A stretch of 49,121 bases of DNA, from the NCBI GenBank assembly GCA_910585375.1, contig CAJUCZ010000014.1, positions 1 to 49,121 on the forward strand. The letters run 5' to 3'. A program made the translations under genes and the position numbers. The DNA is from an uncultured Alphaproteobacteria bacterium. Lineage in GTDB: Bacteria > Pseudomonadota > Alphaproteobacteria > RF32 > CAG-239. Position 1 is the first letter of the stretch. Each line of letters starts with the position of its first letter. The notes beneath the pieces are model-generated. The model searched no databases, was not told the origin of the DNA, and saw nothing but the letters and a program-made list of their open reading frames with translations. Below are positions 1 to 8,181 of this stretch, in pieces.

Positions 1-215
1 TAGGTGTAACCTTTCTTCTCACACCATTCAGTGTCATTGTTGACATTCATGTTTATATCGCCGTGCAAGGTATCGGAATCCTGACAGTCAGGCAGGAAGC
101 AGACGCCACAATAAGCATTGGAAGGCGGGAGGAGAACCGAGAAAGCAGCGGCCACAGCCAAGGCTGATACCGCAGAGTTTAGTTTCAGGTGTAGCATAGT
201 GTTAATGTTTTTCAT
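1..215 (-). CDS. Secreted cysteine-rich protein, 5' part (cut by window edge)
   Basis: The start codon is the ATG at 215 on the minus strand, preceded by a strong Shine-Dalgarno GGGAGGA. The first ~33 residues form a signal peptide: a basic start, a long Ala/Val/Leu stretch, then PPSNA-YC. The mature part begins with a Cys-rich segment (CGVCFLPDCQD). Only about 71 residues are inside the window. The same protein, nearly residue for residue over the first 49 positions, begins again at 48974 on the plus strand, so this is one member of a paralogous family placed as an inverted pair at the two window ends. Family and function are not recognised. Export to the periplasm or cell surface is inferred from the signal peptide. 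Confidence 0.8.
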   Translation of the reverse strand, partial: MKNINTMLHLKLNSAVSALAVAAAFSVLLPPSNAYCGVCFLPDCQDSDTLHGDINMNVNNDTEWCEKKGYT

Positions 216-355
216 CGGCTTCCTCCCAAAGCAAACGCACCCAGCGGGTGAGGCAACAAAAGCCCCGATCGTCTGTCAACAATGTGCCAAAGCTTTCGCG
301 TTGCTTTTTTCTTTATCTGGGCAACTCAGTGCCCGGAATGGTTAATACTAGTGTC

Positions 356-384
356 ACTATATCACAAGAAAACGCAAGAGTCAA
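356..384 (-). promoter_or_regulatory. Sigma70-type promoter for the Cys-rich gene
   Basis: On the minus strand this reads TTGACT, 17 bp, TATAGT. The paralogue at the far end of the window has TTGACA, 17 bp, TATAGT. Transcription would start near 349 and give a leader of about 135 nt before the ATG at 215, much longer than that of the paralogue. Confidence 0.75.
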
Positions 385-388
385 CATA

Positions 389-850
389 TAATGAAAAGAT
401 GGGTGGAGATTTTGGACAGCAGGGTGGGAAAAGCAGAGGGATTTTGGCTAAAGAGGGTGGGCGTAGCGGGGAAGGGGAAGAGGAGAAGGAAAGAAATGAG
501 GCGGAGCGGAAAAGGGAAGGAAAAAGCGGGAGTAAGGAAAACGGCGGGGATGAGAAAAGATGATTGTGTAAAAAAGATAGAGGAAGATTGGGGCGGCGGA
601 GAGAAAATAGGAATGGCGAGAATGGGAAAAGGGAAGGGAGGAGAAAATGGGGTGAGGGAGAATGGGGAGGGGATGAAAGAAGCAGATTGTGCAAAGAAGG
701 AGAAGGTAGGAGATGAAAAGAGAGGGACAAAGTGAGGAGTGGCAGGGGAATAAAAGAAAAGACAGGAGAGAGATGAAGTGAGTGGTGAAAGGAAGGCCGA
801 GAGAGTTTGGATGGGTAAAGTGTGAGGTGGAAGGGGTGGGGAAAGGAAGA
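389..850. other. Polypurine (G/A-rich) intergenic tract
   Basis: About 460 bp in which the plus strand is almost all G and A, with few pyrimidines. Open frames cross it on both strands, but their products are low-complexity (Lys/Gly/Arg/Glu or Ser/Pro/Leu) and have no convincing ribosome site. I treat it as non-coding. Two loosely similar segments (around GATTGTGTAAA and GATTGTGCAAA) hint at internal duplication. A second tract of the same character lies at 23610-24120. Confidence 0.75.
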
Positions 851-927
851 ATGGTCAAAGATAGATGGTATTTGTCATAATTTGTAATATTTTTTGAAGG
901 TCGGGCAAAAAAGGTGAATGATTTTTT

Positions 928-955
928 TTGTTGCAGAGCAAAAAAAATATAATAT
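928..955 (+). promoter_or_regulatory. Possible promoter for ldh
   Basis: TTGTTG, 16 bp, TAATAT inside an A/T-rich stretch; the overlapping TATAAT at 948-953 could also be the -10. The rest of 851-1103 is A/T-rich and holds nothing else I can assign. The match is weak, and the distance to the ldh start is about 150 nt. Confidence 0.35.
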
Positions 956-1103
956 ATTAGCGTTGAGTTGTTTATTAATGCACAAACAGTGCTTATATCA
1001 TTTACATGAGGCTTTTTATTCAGACCCTTCGGGGTAAATATTGTTTTGTGCAATTTTGGTTGGACTGTTTCTTAACAGGAAATTTTGTATAGGGAGAGAA
1101 GAT

Positions 1104-2054
1104 ATGAAGGTAGGTATTATCGGTGCCGGAAGTGTCGGAAGTGCGACGGCTTTTGCTTTGATTATGCGTGGTGTGGCCCGTAAGGTGGTTTTGATTGATG
1201 CCAATGAAAAGCGTGCAATGGCAGAAGCTATGGATATTGCGCATGCCACGCCGTTCGCTTATGCCAATAAGGTGAAATATGGTACTTATGAAGATCTGGC
1301 AGGTGCCGAAGTTGTGATTGTTACGGCCGGAGCCAATCAGAAACCGGGGGAGACCCGCATTGACCTTTTGGGGCGCAATGTTAAAATTTTTGAGAGCATT
1401 ATTCCGCAGGTGGTTGCCGCTGCTCCGAATACTACCCTGCTGATTACAGCTAATCCGGCAGATATTATGACAGAGGTTGCCCTGAAACTTTCCGGTTTTC
1501 CGAAAGAAAGAGTTATCGGCAGCGGTACGGTTTTGGATACGTCCCGTTTCAGAACGCTGCTGGGGTATCATCTCGGCGTTTCTCCAAAGTCTATTCATGC
1601 CAATGTTTTGGGCGAGCATGGCGACAGCGAAGTTCTGATTTGGTCCAACGGCGATGCCGGCACGGTGCAGATTGAAGAACTGGCCAGAATGGAAGGCAAG
1701 CCTTTTACTACGGAAGTTAAAGCCGAAATTGATGACTGCGTCCGTAATGCCGCTTATAAAATTATTGACGGCAAAGGTGCGACTTTTTATGGTATTGCCG
1801 GTGCTTTGTGCCGCATTTGTCAGGCAATTACGACCAATGAGTATGCCATTTTGACGGTATCTTCACATCATGATGATGTGGAAGGCGTTAAAGACGTTTG
1901 TTTGTCTTTGCCGACGGTTGTCGGAAAGCGCGGGGTTCACAGCGTGATTTATCCGAAGCTGTCTGACAGCGAGCATCATGATTTGAAGCTCAGTGCCGAG
2001 AAGATTAAAGAATATTCTGATCAGGCTTTGGAAATTATTGCTAAAAATGCTTAA
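1104..2054 (+). CDS. ldh: L-lactate dehydrogenase
   Basis: A 316-residue NAD-dependent 2-hydroxyacid dehydrogenase interconverting pyruvate and L-lactate in the cytoplasm. The Rossmann motif GAGSVG is at residues 7-12. The substrate loop reads AGANQKPGETR, with Gln at about residue 79, where malate dehydrogenases carry Arg; this points to lactate rather than malate. GTVLDTSRFR (141-150) and the catalytic His motif GEHGDSE (170-176) are intact, and the length is normal. I chose the ATG at 1104 because GGGAGAGA lies just upstream and the Rossmann fold starts at once; an upstream in-frame ATG at 1041 would add 21 unrelated residues. A hairpin terminator follows the stop. Lactate dehydrogenase over malate dehydrogenase is read from the loop only, but the match is strong. 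Confidence 0.88.
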   Translation: MKVGIIGAGSVGSATAFALIMRGVARKVVLIDANEKRAMAEAMDIAHATPFAYANKVKYGTYEDLAGAEVVIVTAGANQKPGETRIDLLGRNVKIFESIIPQVVAAAPNTTLLITANPADIMTEVALKLSGFPKERVIGSGTVLDTSRFRTLLGYHLGVSPKSIHANVLGEHGDSEVLIWSNGDAGTVQIEELARMEGKPFTTEVKAEIDDCVRNAAYKIIDGKGATFYGIAGALCRICQAITTNEYAILTVSSHHDDVEGVKDVCLSLPTVVGKRGVHSVIYPKLSDSEHHDLKLSAEKIKEYSDQALEIIAKNA

Positions 2055-2076
2055 AAACTAGGCGGTTGTGTTTGCA

Positions 2077-2123
2077 ATTCCTCTTCTTTTGGCTTATATT
2101 GCCAAAGAAGAGGAATTTTTTTT
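2077..2123 (+). terminator. Terminator of ldh, running into the mtaB ribosome site
   Basis: AATTCCTCTTC...GGC pairs with GCC...GAAGAGGAATT around a 7-nt loop (one bulged T) and is followed by a run of T to 2123. The 3' arm carries GAGGAA, which is also the only Shine-Dalgarno for mtaB at 2124, so the fold would hide that site. Confidence 0.8.
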
Positions 2124-3194
2124 ATGGTAGAAGTTGTGACTTTCGGTTGTCGGATGAATTCTTTTGAATCCGAGGTTTTAAAAGAAAAACTGGCCGAACT
2201 TGAAAATGTGATAGTGGTTAATACCTGTGCCGTGACCGGAGAGGCCGAGCGTCAATGCAGGCAGGCTATTCGCAAGCTGCGCAAAGAGAATCCGGAGGCG
2301 CGGATTATTGTGACCGGCTGTGCGGCTCAGATTGCGCCGCAGAAGTATGCCCGCATGTCTGAAGTTGATCTGGTGATCGGAAATAAAGAAAAGGCTGAGA
2401 TTGAAAAGTATATCAGCGGAGAGTTGACGGAAAAATCCGTTGTCGGCGATATTTTTAATTATGACGGTTATGACAGATATCTGATTACCGGCTTTGAAGG
2501 AAGGCAGCGTGCGTTTGTGCAGATACAGCAAGGGTGCAATCATCGCTGTACTTACTGTATTGTGCCTTATGCCCGCGGCAATAACCGTTCGGTGGCGGAA
2601 GCTGATATTTTGGCGCAGATTGCCGAACTCAGAAAGCAAGGTTTTGACGAGATTTGTCTGACCGGCGTTGATGCCTGTTCGTATCAGCCTTCTTTCAGCG
2701 GGTTGGTGAAAAAAATTTTGCAAACTTTTCCTGATTTGCCGTCCTTACAGTTCGGGTCGCTTGATCCGGCGGCGGTTGATGACAATTTTATCGAATTGCT
2801 GGCGGAATATGCCAATATTCATCCGTATTTTCATTTTTCGGTTCAGTCAGGTGACAACATGGTTTTGAAGCGGATGAAACGCCGGCACAGCAGGGAAGAC
2901 GTTATTGCATTGTGCGGAAGAATCAGAAAGCTGCGGCCGGAAGCTGTTTTCGGGGCTGATTTTATCTGCGGTTTTCCGACAGAAACCGAAGAACAGTTCG
3001 AGAATACTTTAAAGCTGGTGGATGAAGCCGGTTTGTCAAAACTGCATGTCTTTCCGTATTCCGAGCGTTCCGGCACGCCGGCGGCGTTAATGCCTCAGGT
3101 TCCGGTCGAGGTCCGGCGGGAGAGGGCAAAAAGGCTGAGAGAGAAAGGCGAAGCAACGGAAAAAGTTTTGAAAATGCAAGGAGAAAAAAAGTGA
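2124..3194 (+). CDS. mtaB: tRNA t6A37 methylthiotransferase, short form
   Basis: Radical-SAM methylthiotransferase that makes ms2t6A at position 37 of ANN-decoding tRNAs. The N-terminal UPF0004 domain has its three cluster cysteines at about residues 9, 35 and 66 (FGCRMN, NTCAV, TGCAAQ). The radical-SAM motif CNHRCTYC is at 138-145, followed by conserved segments such as SVQSGD and DFICGFPTET. The protein is 356 residues and stops soon after the SERSGTPA segment, so the C-terminal TRAM domain that MtaB and RimO usually carry (about 60 residues) is missing. The stop codon overlaps the GTG of ftsY (GTGA), so the genes are co-transcribed. MtaB rather than MiaB is preferred from sequence style (MNSFES and the VTG..C spacing). 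Confidence 0.87.
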   Translation: MVEVVTFGCRMNSFESEVLKEKLAELENVIVVNTCAVTGEAERQCRQAIRKLRKENPEARIIVTGCAAQIAPQKYARMSEVDLVIGNKEKAEIEKYISGELTEKSVVGDIFNYDGYDRYLITGFEGRQRAFVQIQQGCNHRCTYCIVPYARGNNRSVAEADILAQIAELRKQGFDEICLTGVDACSYQPSFSGLVKKILQTFPDLPSLQFGSLDPAAVDDNFIELLAEYANIHPYFHFSVQSGDNMVLKRMKRRHSREDVIALCGRIRKLRPEAVFGADFICGFPTETEEQFENTLKLVDEAGLSKLHVFPYSERSGTPAALMPQVPVEVRRERAKRLREKGEATEKVLKMQGEKK

Positions 3195-4108
3195 GCGGAT
3201 GGTTGGCAAAGCTCGGTATCGGTCTGAAAAAATCTTCTCGGAAAATTTCCGGCGGCATCAGTGATATTTTCGGCAAAAGAAAAATTGAAGCGGCAATGCT
3301 GGAAGAACTTGAGGAGCTTTTGATTACGGCTGATATGGGGGTAAAAGCATCGGCAAAAATCGTGACCGCCTTCGGCAAAAAACGTTTTGACAAGGAGCTT
3401 GAGGAAAAAGACATCCGGCGTGAGCTGGCAGAAGGGATTGAGCAGATTCTGACCCCTTTGGAAAAGCCGCTGATTGTTGATGCCGGGCAAAAACCTTTTG
3501 TTATTTTGATGGTTGGCGTGAACGGCGCAGGCAAAACGACGACAATCGGGAAATTGGCATCCAAACTGTCTGCTCAAGGCAAAAAGGTTTCAATGATTGC
3601 CGGAGACACTTTTCGGGCTGCCGCGGTTGAACAGCTGCAGGTTTGGGGCGGGCGTTGCGGTGTACGGGTTTTTGCCAAAGAGATTGGCGCCGATGCTGCG
3701 AGTGTGGCTTATGAAGGGTTGCAGGAAGCCGTTAAGCAGGGCGATGACGTTGTTTTTATTGATACGGCAGGCCGGCTTCAGAACAAATCCGGTCTGATGG
3801 AAGAACTGAAAAAAGTGGTTCGGGTGATTAAAAAGATTCTTCCGTTTGCACCGCATGCCACATTGCTTACGATTGACGCAACAACCGGACAAAATGCGCT
3901 GGCACAGGTTCTGGCGTTTAAAGAAATGACGGATGTCAGCGGGCTGGTGGTTACAAAGCTTGACGGTTCGGCTAAGGGTGGAATTTTGGCAGCCATTGCC
4001 GAAGAAGCCGGCACGCCGGTTCATTATATCGGCGTCGGGGAAGGAATTGACGATCTGGATGAATTCAGGGCGGCGGATTTTGCCCGTAATCTTTTGGACG
4101 TGGAATAG
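3191..4108 (+). CDS. ftsY: Signal recognition particle receptor FtsY
   Basis: GTPase that docks SRP-ribosome complexes at the inner membrane. It has 305 residues and a GTG start overlapping the mtaB stop, with AAGGAG upstream. The N-terminal helical domain (about 1-95) is followed by the NG GTPase: G1 GVNGAGKTTT (109-118), the DTFRAAAVEQL insertion-box segment (139-149), DTAGR, and TKLDGSAKGG near residue 255. The long acidic A domain of E. coli FtsY is absent, as in many alphaproteobacteria. xseA starts 2 nt after the stop. Assignment is secure. Confidence 0.95.
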   Translation: MSGWLAKLGIGLKKSSRKISGGISDIFGKRKIEAAMLEELEELLITADMGVKASAKIVTAFGKKRFDKELEEKDIRRELAEGIEQILTPLEKPLIVDAGQKPFVILMVGVNGAGKTTTIGKLASKLSAQGKKVSMIAGDTFRAAAVEQLQVWGGRCGVRVFAKEIGADAASVAYEGLQEAVKQGDDVVFIDTAGRLQNKSGLMEELKKVVRVIKKILPFAPHATLLTIDATTGQNALAQVLAFKEMTDVSGLVVTKLDGSAKGGILAAIAEEAGTPVHYIGVGEGIDDLDEFRAADFARNLLDVE

Positions 4109-4110
4109 AG

Positions 4111-5442
4111 ATGGAAGATTTGATAGATTATATTGAAGCAACGCAAAAAAAAGAGCTTCCTGAATTTTCGGTCAGTGAAATATCTTTTGAAATCAAACGT
4201 TTTGTTGAAACAAATTTCAGCAAAGTCAGAGTGCGTGGTGAGATTTTTGGCTGCAAGAGGGCTGATTCCGGCCATTATTATCTTTCTTTGAAAGATGAAA
4301 ATGCCGTTTTGTCGGCAGTGATATGGAAGGGTGTGGCAATGCATCTGCCGCTCAAGCCGGAAGACGGTCTGGAAGTGGTGGCAACCGGAAAAATCACGAC
4401 TTTTTCCGGCAAGTCGTCTTATCAGCTGGTGATAGAGCGAGTGGAGGTTGCCGGTACCGGAGCGCTGTTGAAGCTTTTGGAGGAAAGAAAACAAAAGTTT
4501 GCTGCGGAAGGGTTGTTTGATGCGGCACATAAGAAAAAAATCCCGTATCTGCCGCAGACAATCGGTGTGGTGACTTCGGCCAGCGGGGCTGTTATCCGTG
4601 ATATTATTCACCGGATCCGTGACCGTTTTCCCCGGCATGTTTTGTTGTGGCCGACCCCGGTTCAGGGAGAAGGGGCGGCGGAAAAAGTTGCCGCAGCTAT
4701 TGCCGGATTTAATGCCATGCCGGAGAACGGGCCAATTCCCAAGCCGGATGTTTTGATTGTGGCGCGCGGCGGCGGCAGCCTTGAGGATCTTTGGCCTTTT
4801 AATGAAGAAGTTGTCATACGGGCGGTTTATGCCTCTGAAATACCGTTGATCTCGGCGGTGGGGCATGAGACTGATACGATGCTGATTGATTATGTTTCCG
4901 ATATGCGGGCACCGACGCCGACCGGTGCCGCGGAGTTTGCCGTTCCTGTGCGGGCTGAGCTTTTGATGCAGACGGAGAATTTGCAGAATCGTCTTAAAAA
5001 CGGCATGTTCCGTTTTTTACAGGAAAATAAGAACAAAGTGGACGGTTTAGCGCGGGGAATTCCAAAGCTTTCGCAAATCCTTTTTGAGCAACAGCAAAGG
5101 CTTGATGACCGTTTTGAACGTTTGAAAAACGCGTTCAGGCAGGTGGTTGAGGTCAAAAAATCTCAGGTGGCGCAGGCGGCCCTACGCCCATATTATATTT
5201 TAAATATTTTTGAAAAAAAGCAAGAAAATTTAAAGAATTTGGCTGTTAGATTGGAAGCAGTTTCAATAGAATCCGTTTTGCAGCGGGGGTTTGTCTGGGT
5301 ACAGGACAGCCGCCAGAAAACGGTTTATTCCGCCGAACAGGCCAGAAAAGCCGCAGGTTTGGAAATTAATTTTGCAGACGGAAAAGTTAAAACAAAGGTA
5401 GTTGTGAATAAAAATGAATTGCAAATGGATTTGTTTGGTTAG
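4111..5442 (+). CDS. xseA: Exodeoxyribonuclease VII large subunit
   Basis: Catalytic subunit of the single-strand-specific exonuclease ExoVII. The 443 residues begin with an OB-fold nucleic-acid-binding domain (about 15-115: FSVSEIS, VRVRGEI, GHYYLSLKD). The catalytic domain follows, with GVVTSASGAVIRDI, VLIVARGGGSLEDLWPFN, SAVGHETD and ADMRAPTPT-like segments (DMRAPTPTGAAE). The C-terminal half is helical and coiled. The gene lies in a tight run with ftsY upstream and overlaps the next gene by 29 nt. The small subunit gene xseB is not in the window. Confidence 0.95.
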   Translation: MEDLIDYIEATQKKELPEFSVSEISFEIKRFVETNFSKVRVRGEIFGCKRADSGHYYLSLKDENAVLSAVIWKGVAMHLPLKPEDGLEVVATGKITTFSGKSSYQLVIERVEVAGTGALLKLLEERKQKFAAEGLFDAAHKKKIPYLPQTIGVVTSASGAVIRDIIHRIRDRFPRHVLLWPTPVQGEGAAEKVAAAIAGFNAMPENGPIPKPDVLIVARGGGSLEDLWPFNEEVVIRAVYASEIPLISAVGHETDTMLIDYVSDMRAPTPTGAAEFAVPVRAELLMQTENLQNRLKNGMFRFLQENKNKVDGLARGIPKLSQILFEQQQRLDDRFERLKNAFRQVVEVKKSQVAQAALRPYYILNIFEKKQENLKNLAVRLEAVSIESVLQRGFVWVQDSRQKTVYSAEQARKAAGLEINFADGKVKTKVVVNKNELQMDLFG

Positions 5443-6247
5443 TTTGGGGCTGTTGGGGACCGGAAATGCACAGGCGGTCGAACTTTGCGGCAAAGCGGCG
5501 CAGGGTGAGATTTTGCGCGGGCATACAGACTATTTTACCAAGGTTATCAGCAACGGCAAAACGCACCGGGTATCTCCTTACGGTGAATTTATTTTGGCTT
5601 TTGGGCGTGATGATGCCGAAAATCAGGAGATTGTTATTAAAGGTGAGAACGGCAAGTCGGTTAAATTTAATCTGAAGCTGGCCAAGACGGCATGGGATGT
5701 TCAGAATTTAAAAGGCGTGCCGCAGCGAAAAGTTACGCCGTCAAAAGCCGATGAAGCGGCGATTGCGGATGAACGCCGGAAAATAGGCGATGCTTTAGCG
5801 AAGGATATGGAAAAATCTTATTGGAAGCGCGGATTTATTCAACCGGTAGAGGGGCGTATCAGCGGTAATTTCGGCGGTCAACGGGTGATGAACGGTAAAA
5901 AAATGAATCCGCATGCCGGAATGGATATTGCCGCACCGGAGGGAACAGAGGTTCGAGCTGCGGGAGATGCGATTGTGGCGCTGAATGCAGACGATTTGTT
6001 TTATTCCGGAAATGTTATTGTTTTGGATCACGGGTACGGGTTGCATACCATTTATGCCCATTTGAGCGAGATGAACGTTGAACCGGGGCAAAAGGTGAGA
6101 AAAGGCGATGTTATCGGCAAAGTCGGAAAGACAGGAAGGGTGACCGGACCGCATTTGCATTGGGGGGCCAGTCTTAAAGGAATTAAATTTAATCCGCTGT
6201 CTTTGTTGTCGTTAACGAATAATAATGAATTTTGTTTTATTTTATAG
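5414..6247 (+). CDS. Secreted M23 (LytM-type) metallopeptidase
   Basis: A 277-residue envelope peptidase likely to cut peptidoglycan cross-links or to activate amidases. A signal peptide covers residues 1-21 (GTGNAQA-V). The zinc site of the M23 domain is intact: His167 and Asp171 in HAGMD, and HLH at 247-249 in GPHLHWG. The GHGYGLHTIYAHL-like strand (DHGYGLHTIYAHLS) lies between. The start lies inside the end of xseA (29-nt overlap), so the two genes are translated from one message. Its exact substrate cannot be read from the sequence. Because the active site is complete, it is more likely an enzyme than a degenerate NlpD/EnvC-type activator. Confidence 0.9.
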   Translation: MNCKWICLVSLGLLGTGNAQAVELCGKAAQGEILRGHTDYFTKVISNGKTHRVSPYGEFILAFGRDDAENQEIVIKGENGKSVKFNLKLAKTAWDVQNLKGVPQRKVTPSKADEAAIADERRKIGDALAKDMEKSYWKRGFIQPVEGRISGNFGGQRVMNGKKMNPHAGMDIAAPEGTEVRAAGDAIVALNADDLFYSGNVIVLDHGYGLHTIYAHLSEMNVEPGQKVRKGDVIGKVGKTGRVTGPHLHWGASLKGIKFNPLSLLSLTNNNEFCFIL

Positions 6248-6284
6248 AAAATAAAATTTAATACTACTGACGGGGGCAGTTGAG

Positions 6285-6710
6285 ATGACTGAAAATGCAA
6301 ATAAGAGTATGTTATGGGAAGCAATTAATTGTTTGATTGTCGATGATGATAAATTTTCCCGAACTTTTATGAAAACTGCTTTGCATCAGATTGGGATTAA
6401 GACCGTGCGTGAGGCGGTTGACGTGGAAGAAGCGCGTGAGATTCTGGCGGATTTTAAGGTTGACGTGATTTTGTTGGATCAACAGATGCCGGGAAAAACA
6501 GGTTTGGATTTTGCCAGAGAGCTGAAGCTTCATCATGAAGCCGGAGACAAAGAAATTCCGATTATTATGGTGACGGTTGATACTAAGGAAAAAACGGTTC
6601 TGGATGCCAAAAATATCGGGATACAGGAGTATCTGGTAAAACCGATTTCTCCGTCAGCTTTGAAAAAGCGTTTGTGTACGGCTTTTGGAATTAAACAAGA
6701 GAGAGTTTAA
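6285..6710 (+). CDS. Stand-alone receiver-domain response regulator
   Basis: A 141-residue CheY-like protein with only a receiver domain. Acidic pocket DDD at 20-22, phospho-acceptor Asp65 in LLDQQMPG, Thr97 in VTVDT and Lys119 in LVKPIS are all present. There is no output domain and no histidine kinase next to it, so its partner must be elsewhere. It lies 3 nt before uppP and about 37 nt after the M23 gene, so it is probably part of the same transcript. Confidence 0.9.
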   Translation: MTENANKSMLWEAINCLIVDDDKFSRTFMKTALHQIGIKTVREAVDVEEAREILADFKVDVILLDQQMPGKTGLDFARELKLHHEAGDKEIPIIMVTVDTKEKTVLDAKNIGIQEYLVKPISPSALKKRLCTAFGIKQERV

Positions 6711-6713
6711 GAC

Positions 6714-7544
6714 GTGACTGATTTGCATATCGTATTGTTGTCCGTATTGCAGGGACTGACTGAGTTTTTGCCGGTCAGTTCTTCCGGACATTTGATTTTG
6801 TTTTCGCAATTTACAACGTTTCCTGATCAGGGATTGGCTTTGGATGTAGCCGTACATCTCGGATCTATTATCGCTGTTGTGATTTATTTTTGGTCCGATG
6901 TTTGGATGGTGATTAAAGGGACGCTGAAGACATTTTTTATTCCGGATTTTAAAAATCCGGGAAACCGTTTGTTTTGGCTGATCTTTCTCGGGACAATTCC
7001 GGTGGTCTTGTTCGGCTTGTTTTTGCGCAGTATGGGGATTGAGTTTCGGGATGAAGAAGGATCGCGCATCATCGGATGGACGATTTTAGGTTTCGGTTTG
7101 CTCTTGTTTGCAGCGGATCGTACCGGTATGACTATTCGAAAGGTTGAGCATTTGGGTGTTATTGACGCATTGTTAATCGGGCTGGCACAGTGTCTGGCGC
7201 TGATTCCCGGTACCAGCCGTTCAGGTATTACGATTACGATGGCGCGTTTTTTAGGTTTGGAGCGGAAGGAAGCTGCCAAGTTTTCAATGCTGTTGGCGAT
7301 TCCTGCAATTGTCGGTGCGGCCGGCCTGATTGGATTCGAATTGTACGAATCGCGCGATTTTCAGGAGATGATTTTGGCTGTTGACGGTGTGACTTATTCG
7401 TTTATTGCATCAATTGTGGCCATTTATATCATTATGTGGTGGCTGCAAAAGTCAACTTTTCTGCCGTTTGTAATATATCGTGTTATTTTAGGCACAATTT
7501 TGTTATTAAATTCGTACGGATATATTGACTTATTAAAAAAATGA
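6714..7544 (+). CDS. uppP: Undecaprenyl-diphosphatase
   Basis: Integral membrane phosphatase (BacA family) that recycles undecaprenyl pyrophosphate for cell-wall and surface polysaccharide synthesis. 276 residues with several hydrophobic helices. Diagnostic motifs are LTEFLPVSSSGH near residues 15-26 and PGTSRSG near 163-169. It starts with GTG at 6714, just after the receiver-domain gene. tRNA-Leu follows 29 nt after the stop. Confidence 0.95.
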   Translation: MTDLHIVLLSVLQGLTEFLPVSSSGHLILFSQFTTFPDQGLALDVAVHLGSIIAVVIYFWSDVWMVIKGTLKTFFIPDFKNPGNRLFWLIFLGTIPVVLFGLFLRSMGIEFRDEEGSRIIGWTILGFGLLLFAADRTGMTIRKVEHLGVIDALLIGLAQCLALIPGTSRSGITITMARFLGLERKEAAKFSMLLAIPAIVGAAGLIGFELYESRDFQEMILAVDGVTYSFIASIVAIYIIMWWLQKSTFLPFVIYRVILGTILLLNSYGYIDLLKK

Positions 7545-7573
7545 GTTTATAAGTGTCTTCGAATTACGGTTAT

Positions 7574-7659
7574 GCCCTGGTGGCGGAATTGGTAGACGCG
7601 CATGCTTCAGGTGCATGTTGGCTCAGCCAGTGGAAGTTCGAGTCTTCTCCAGGGCACCA
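7574..7659 (+). tRNA. tRNA-Leu (anticodon CAG)
   Basis: Class II tRNA of 86 nt with the CCA end encoded. The acceptor stem GCCCTGG pairs with CCAGGGC. The D-arm is GGCGGAATTGGTAGACGC-like. The anticodon stem CATGC/GCATG encloses TTCAGGT, giving CAG. There is a long variable arm, and the T-loop segment is GTTCGAGTC. A terminator follows directly. Confidence 0.97.
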
Positions 7660-7688
7660 AAAAAATCTCTCTTCGGAGAGATTTTTTT
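7659..7688 (+). terminator. Terminator after tRNA-Leu
   Basis: AAATCTCTC-TTCG-GAGAGATTT stem with a UUCG tetraloop and T run, starting at the last base of the tRNA. Confidence 0.9.
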
Positions 7689-7806
7689 ATGCCCGGACAC
7701 GGCGTTCAGCTCAGATAAGCCGAACTTGTGAAAGACTATGTCGTCAAAGATGTAAGGCGCGCTGCGGTTATGATTGTCAGTGCAGGCTGTGTTGCCGGTG
7801 AAGCAT
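7689..7806 (+). other. Spacer with a short open frame
   Basis: This spacer holds a 26-codon frame starting at a GTG near 7729 and ending at the TAA before 7807 (C-terminal residues VAGEA). It has no clear ribosome site. It may be a gene remnant or chance. Confidence 0.25.
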
Positions 7807-7843
7807 AAAAAAATTTGTCCTTAAAAGTTAAGGACAAATTTTT
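7806..7843. terminator. Bidirectional terminator
   Basis: AAATTTGTCCTTAA pairs with TTAAGGACAAATTT around AAG, with A-run and T-run on either side. It would stop readthrough from the tRNA side and end the minus-strand gene at 7860. Confidence 0.85.
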
Positions 7844-7859
7844 GTAAGAGGTCAGGAGC

Positions 7860-8057
7860 TTAACGGATTCTTTGGCCGTTAAATTCAACAGAACTGAGGT
7901 GTCCGCGGAGATAGAAAATGTGTAATTTATCTCCTGCTTTAGGCATTGCATTGTTTTTGCAGCAAAAATGTATCATTCCGCCTGTGTTGTCTTGGGCAAT
8001 GATGCCGAAATACCCGTTTGCAGCCTTTGAAGTTACTTTTTTTACAGTTGTTTCCAT
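7860..8057 (-). CDS. Small protein, 65 aa, unknown
   Basis: Short basic protein without a signal peptide or membrane segment. Its middle (GYFGIIAQDNTGGMIHF) and end (GDKLHIFYLRG) faintly resemble the strand pattern of an OB or cold-shock fold, but the RNP motifs are not present, so I do not assign one. There is no Shine-Dalgarno: the ATG follows an A/T-rich leader containing ATTATTAACTAAAT, the pattern shared by many orphan genes here. It ends next to a bidirectional terminator and stands alone. Confidence 0.6.
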   Translation of the reverse strand: METTVKKVTSKAANGYFGIIAQDNTGGMIHFCCKNNAMPKAGDKLHIFYLRGHLSSVEFNGQRIR

Positions 8058-8181
8058 AACCTGATTGATTTAGTTAATAATATTTTGTAAATCTCAATGA
8101 AATAATAATTAAATTTTCCGTTTATTATAATGTCTTTTTTTATAAAATCAATTTTTTTTGTATGATTTTTTTGCGGATATT

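Noticed and set aside
391..735. Open frames on both strands through the polypurine tract
   Set aside because: Products are low-complexity and follow from base composition; no ribosome site or family match.
448..1053. Long minus-strand open frame across the first polypurine tract
   Set aside because: Pyrimidine-rich strand gives long Ser/Pro/Leu/Phe frames by chance; it also overlaps the promoter region of the Cys-rich gene.
1104..2054. Malate dehydrogenase
   Set aside because: The substrate loop has Gln (ANQKPGETR) as in lactate dehydrogenases, not Arg.
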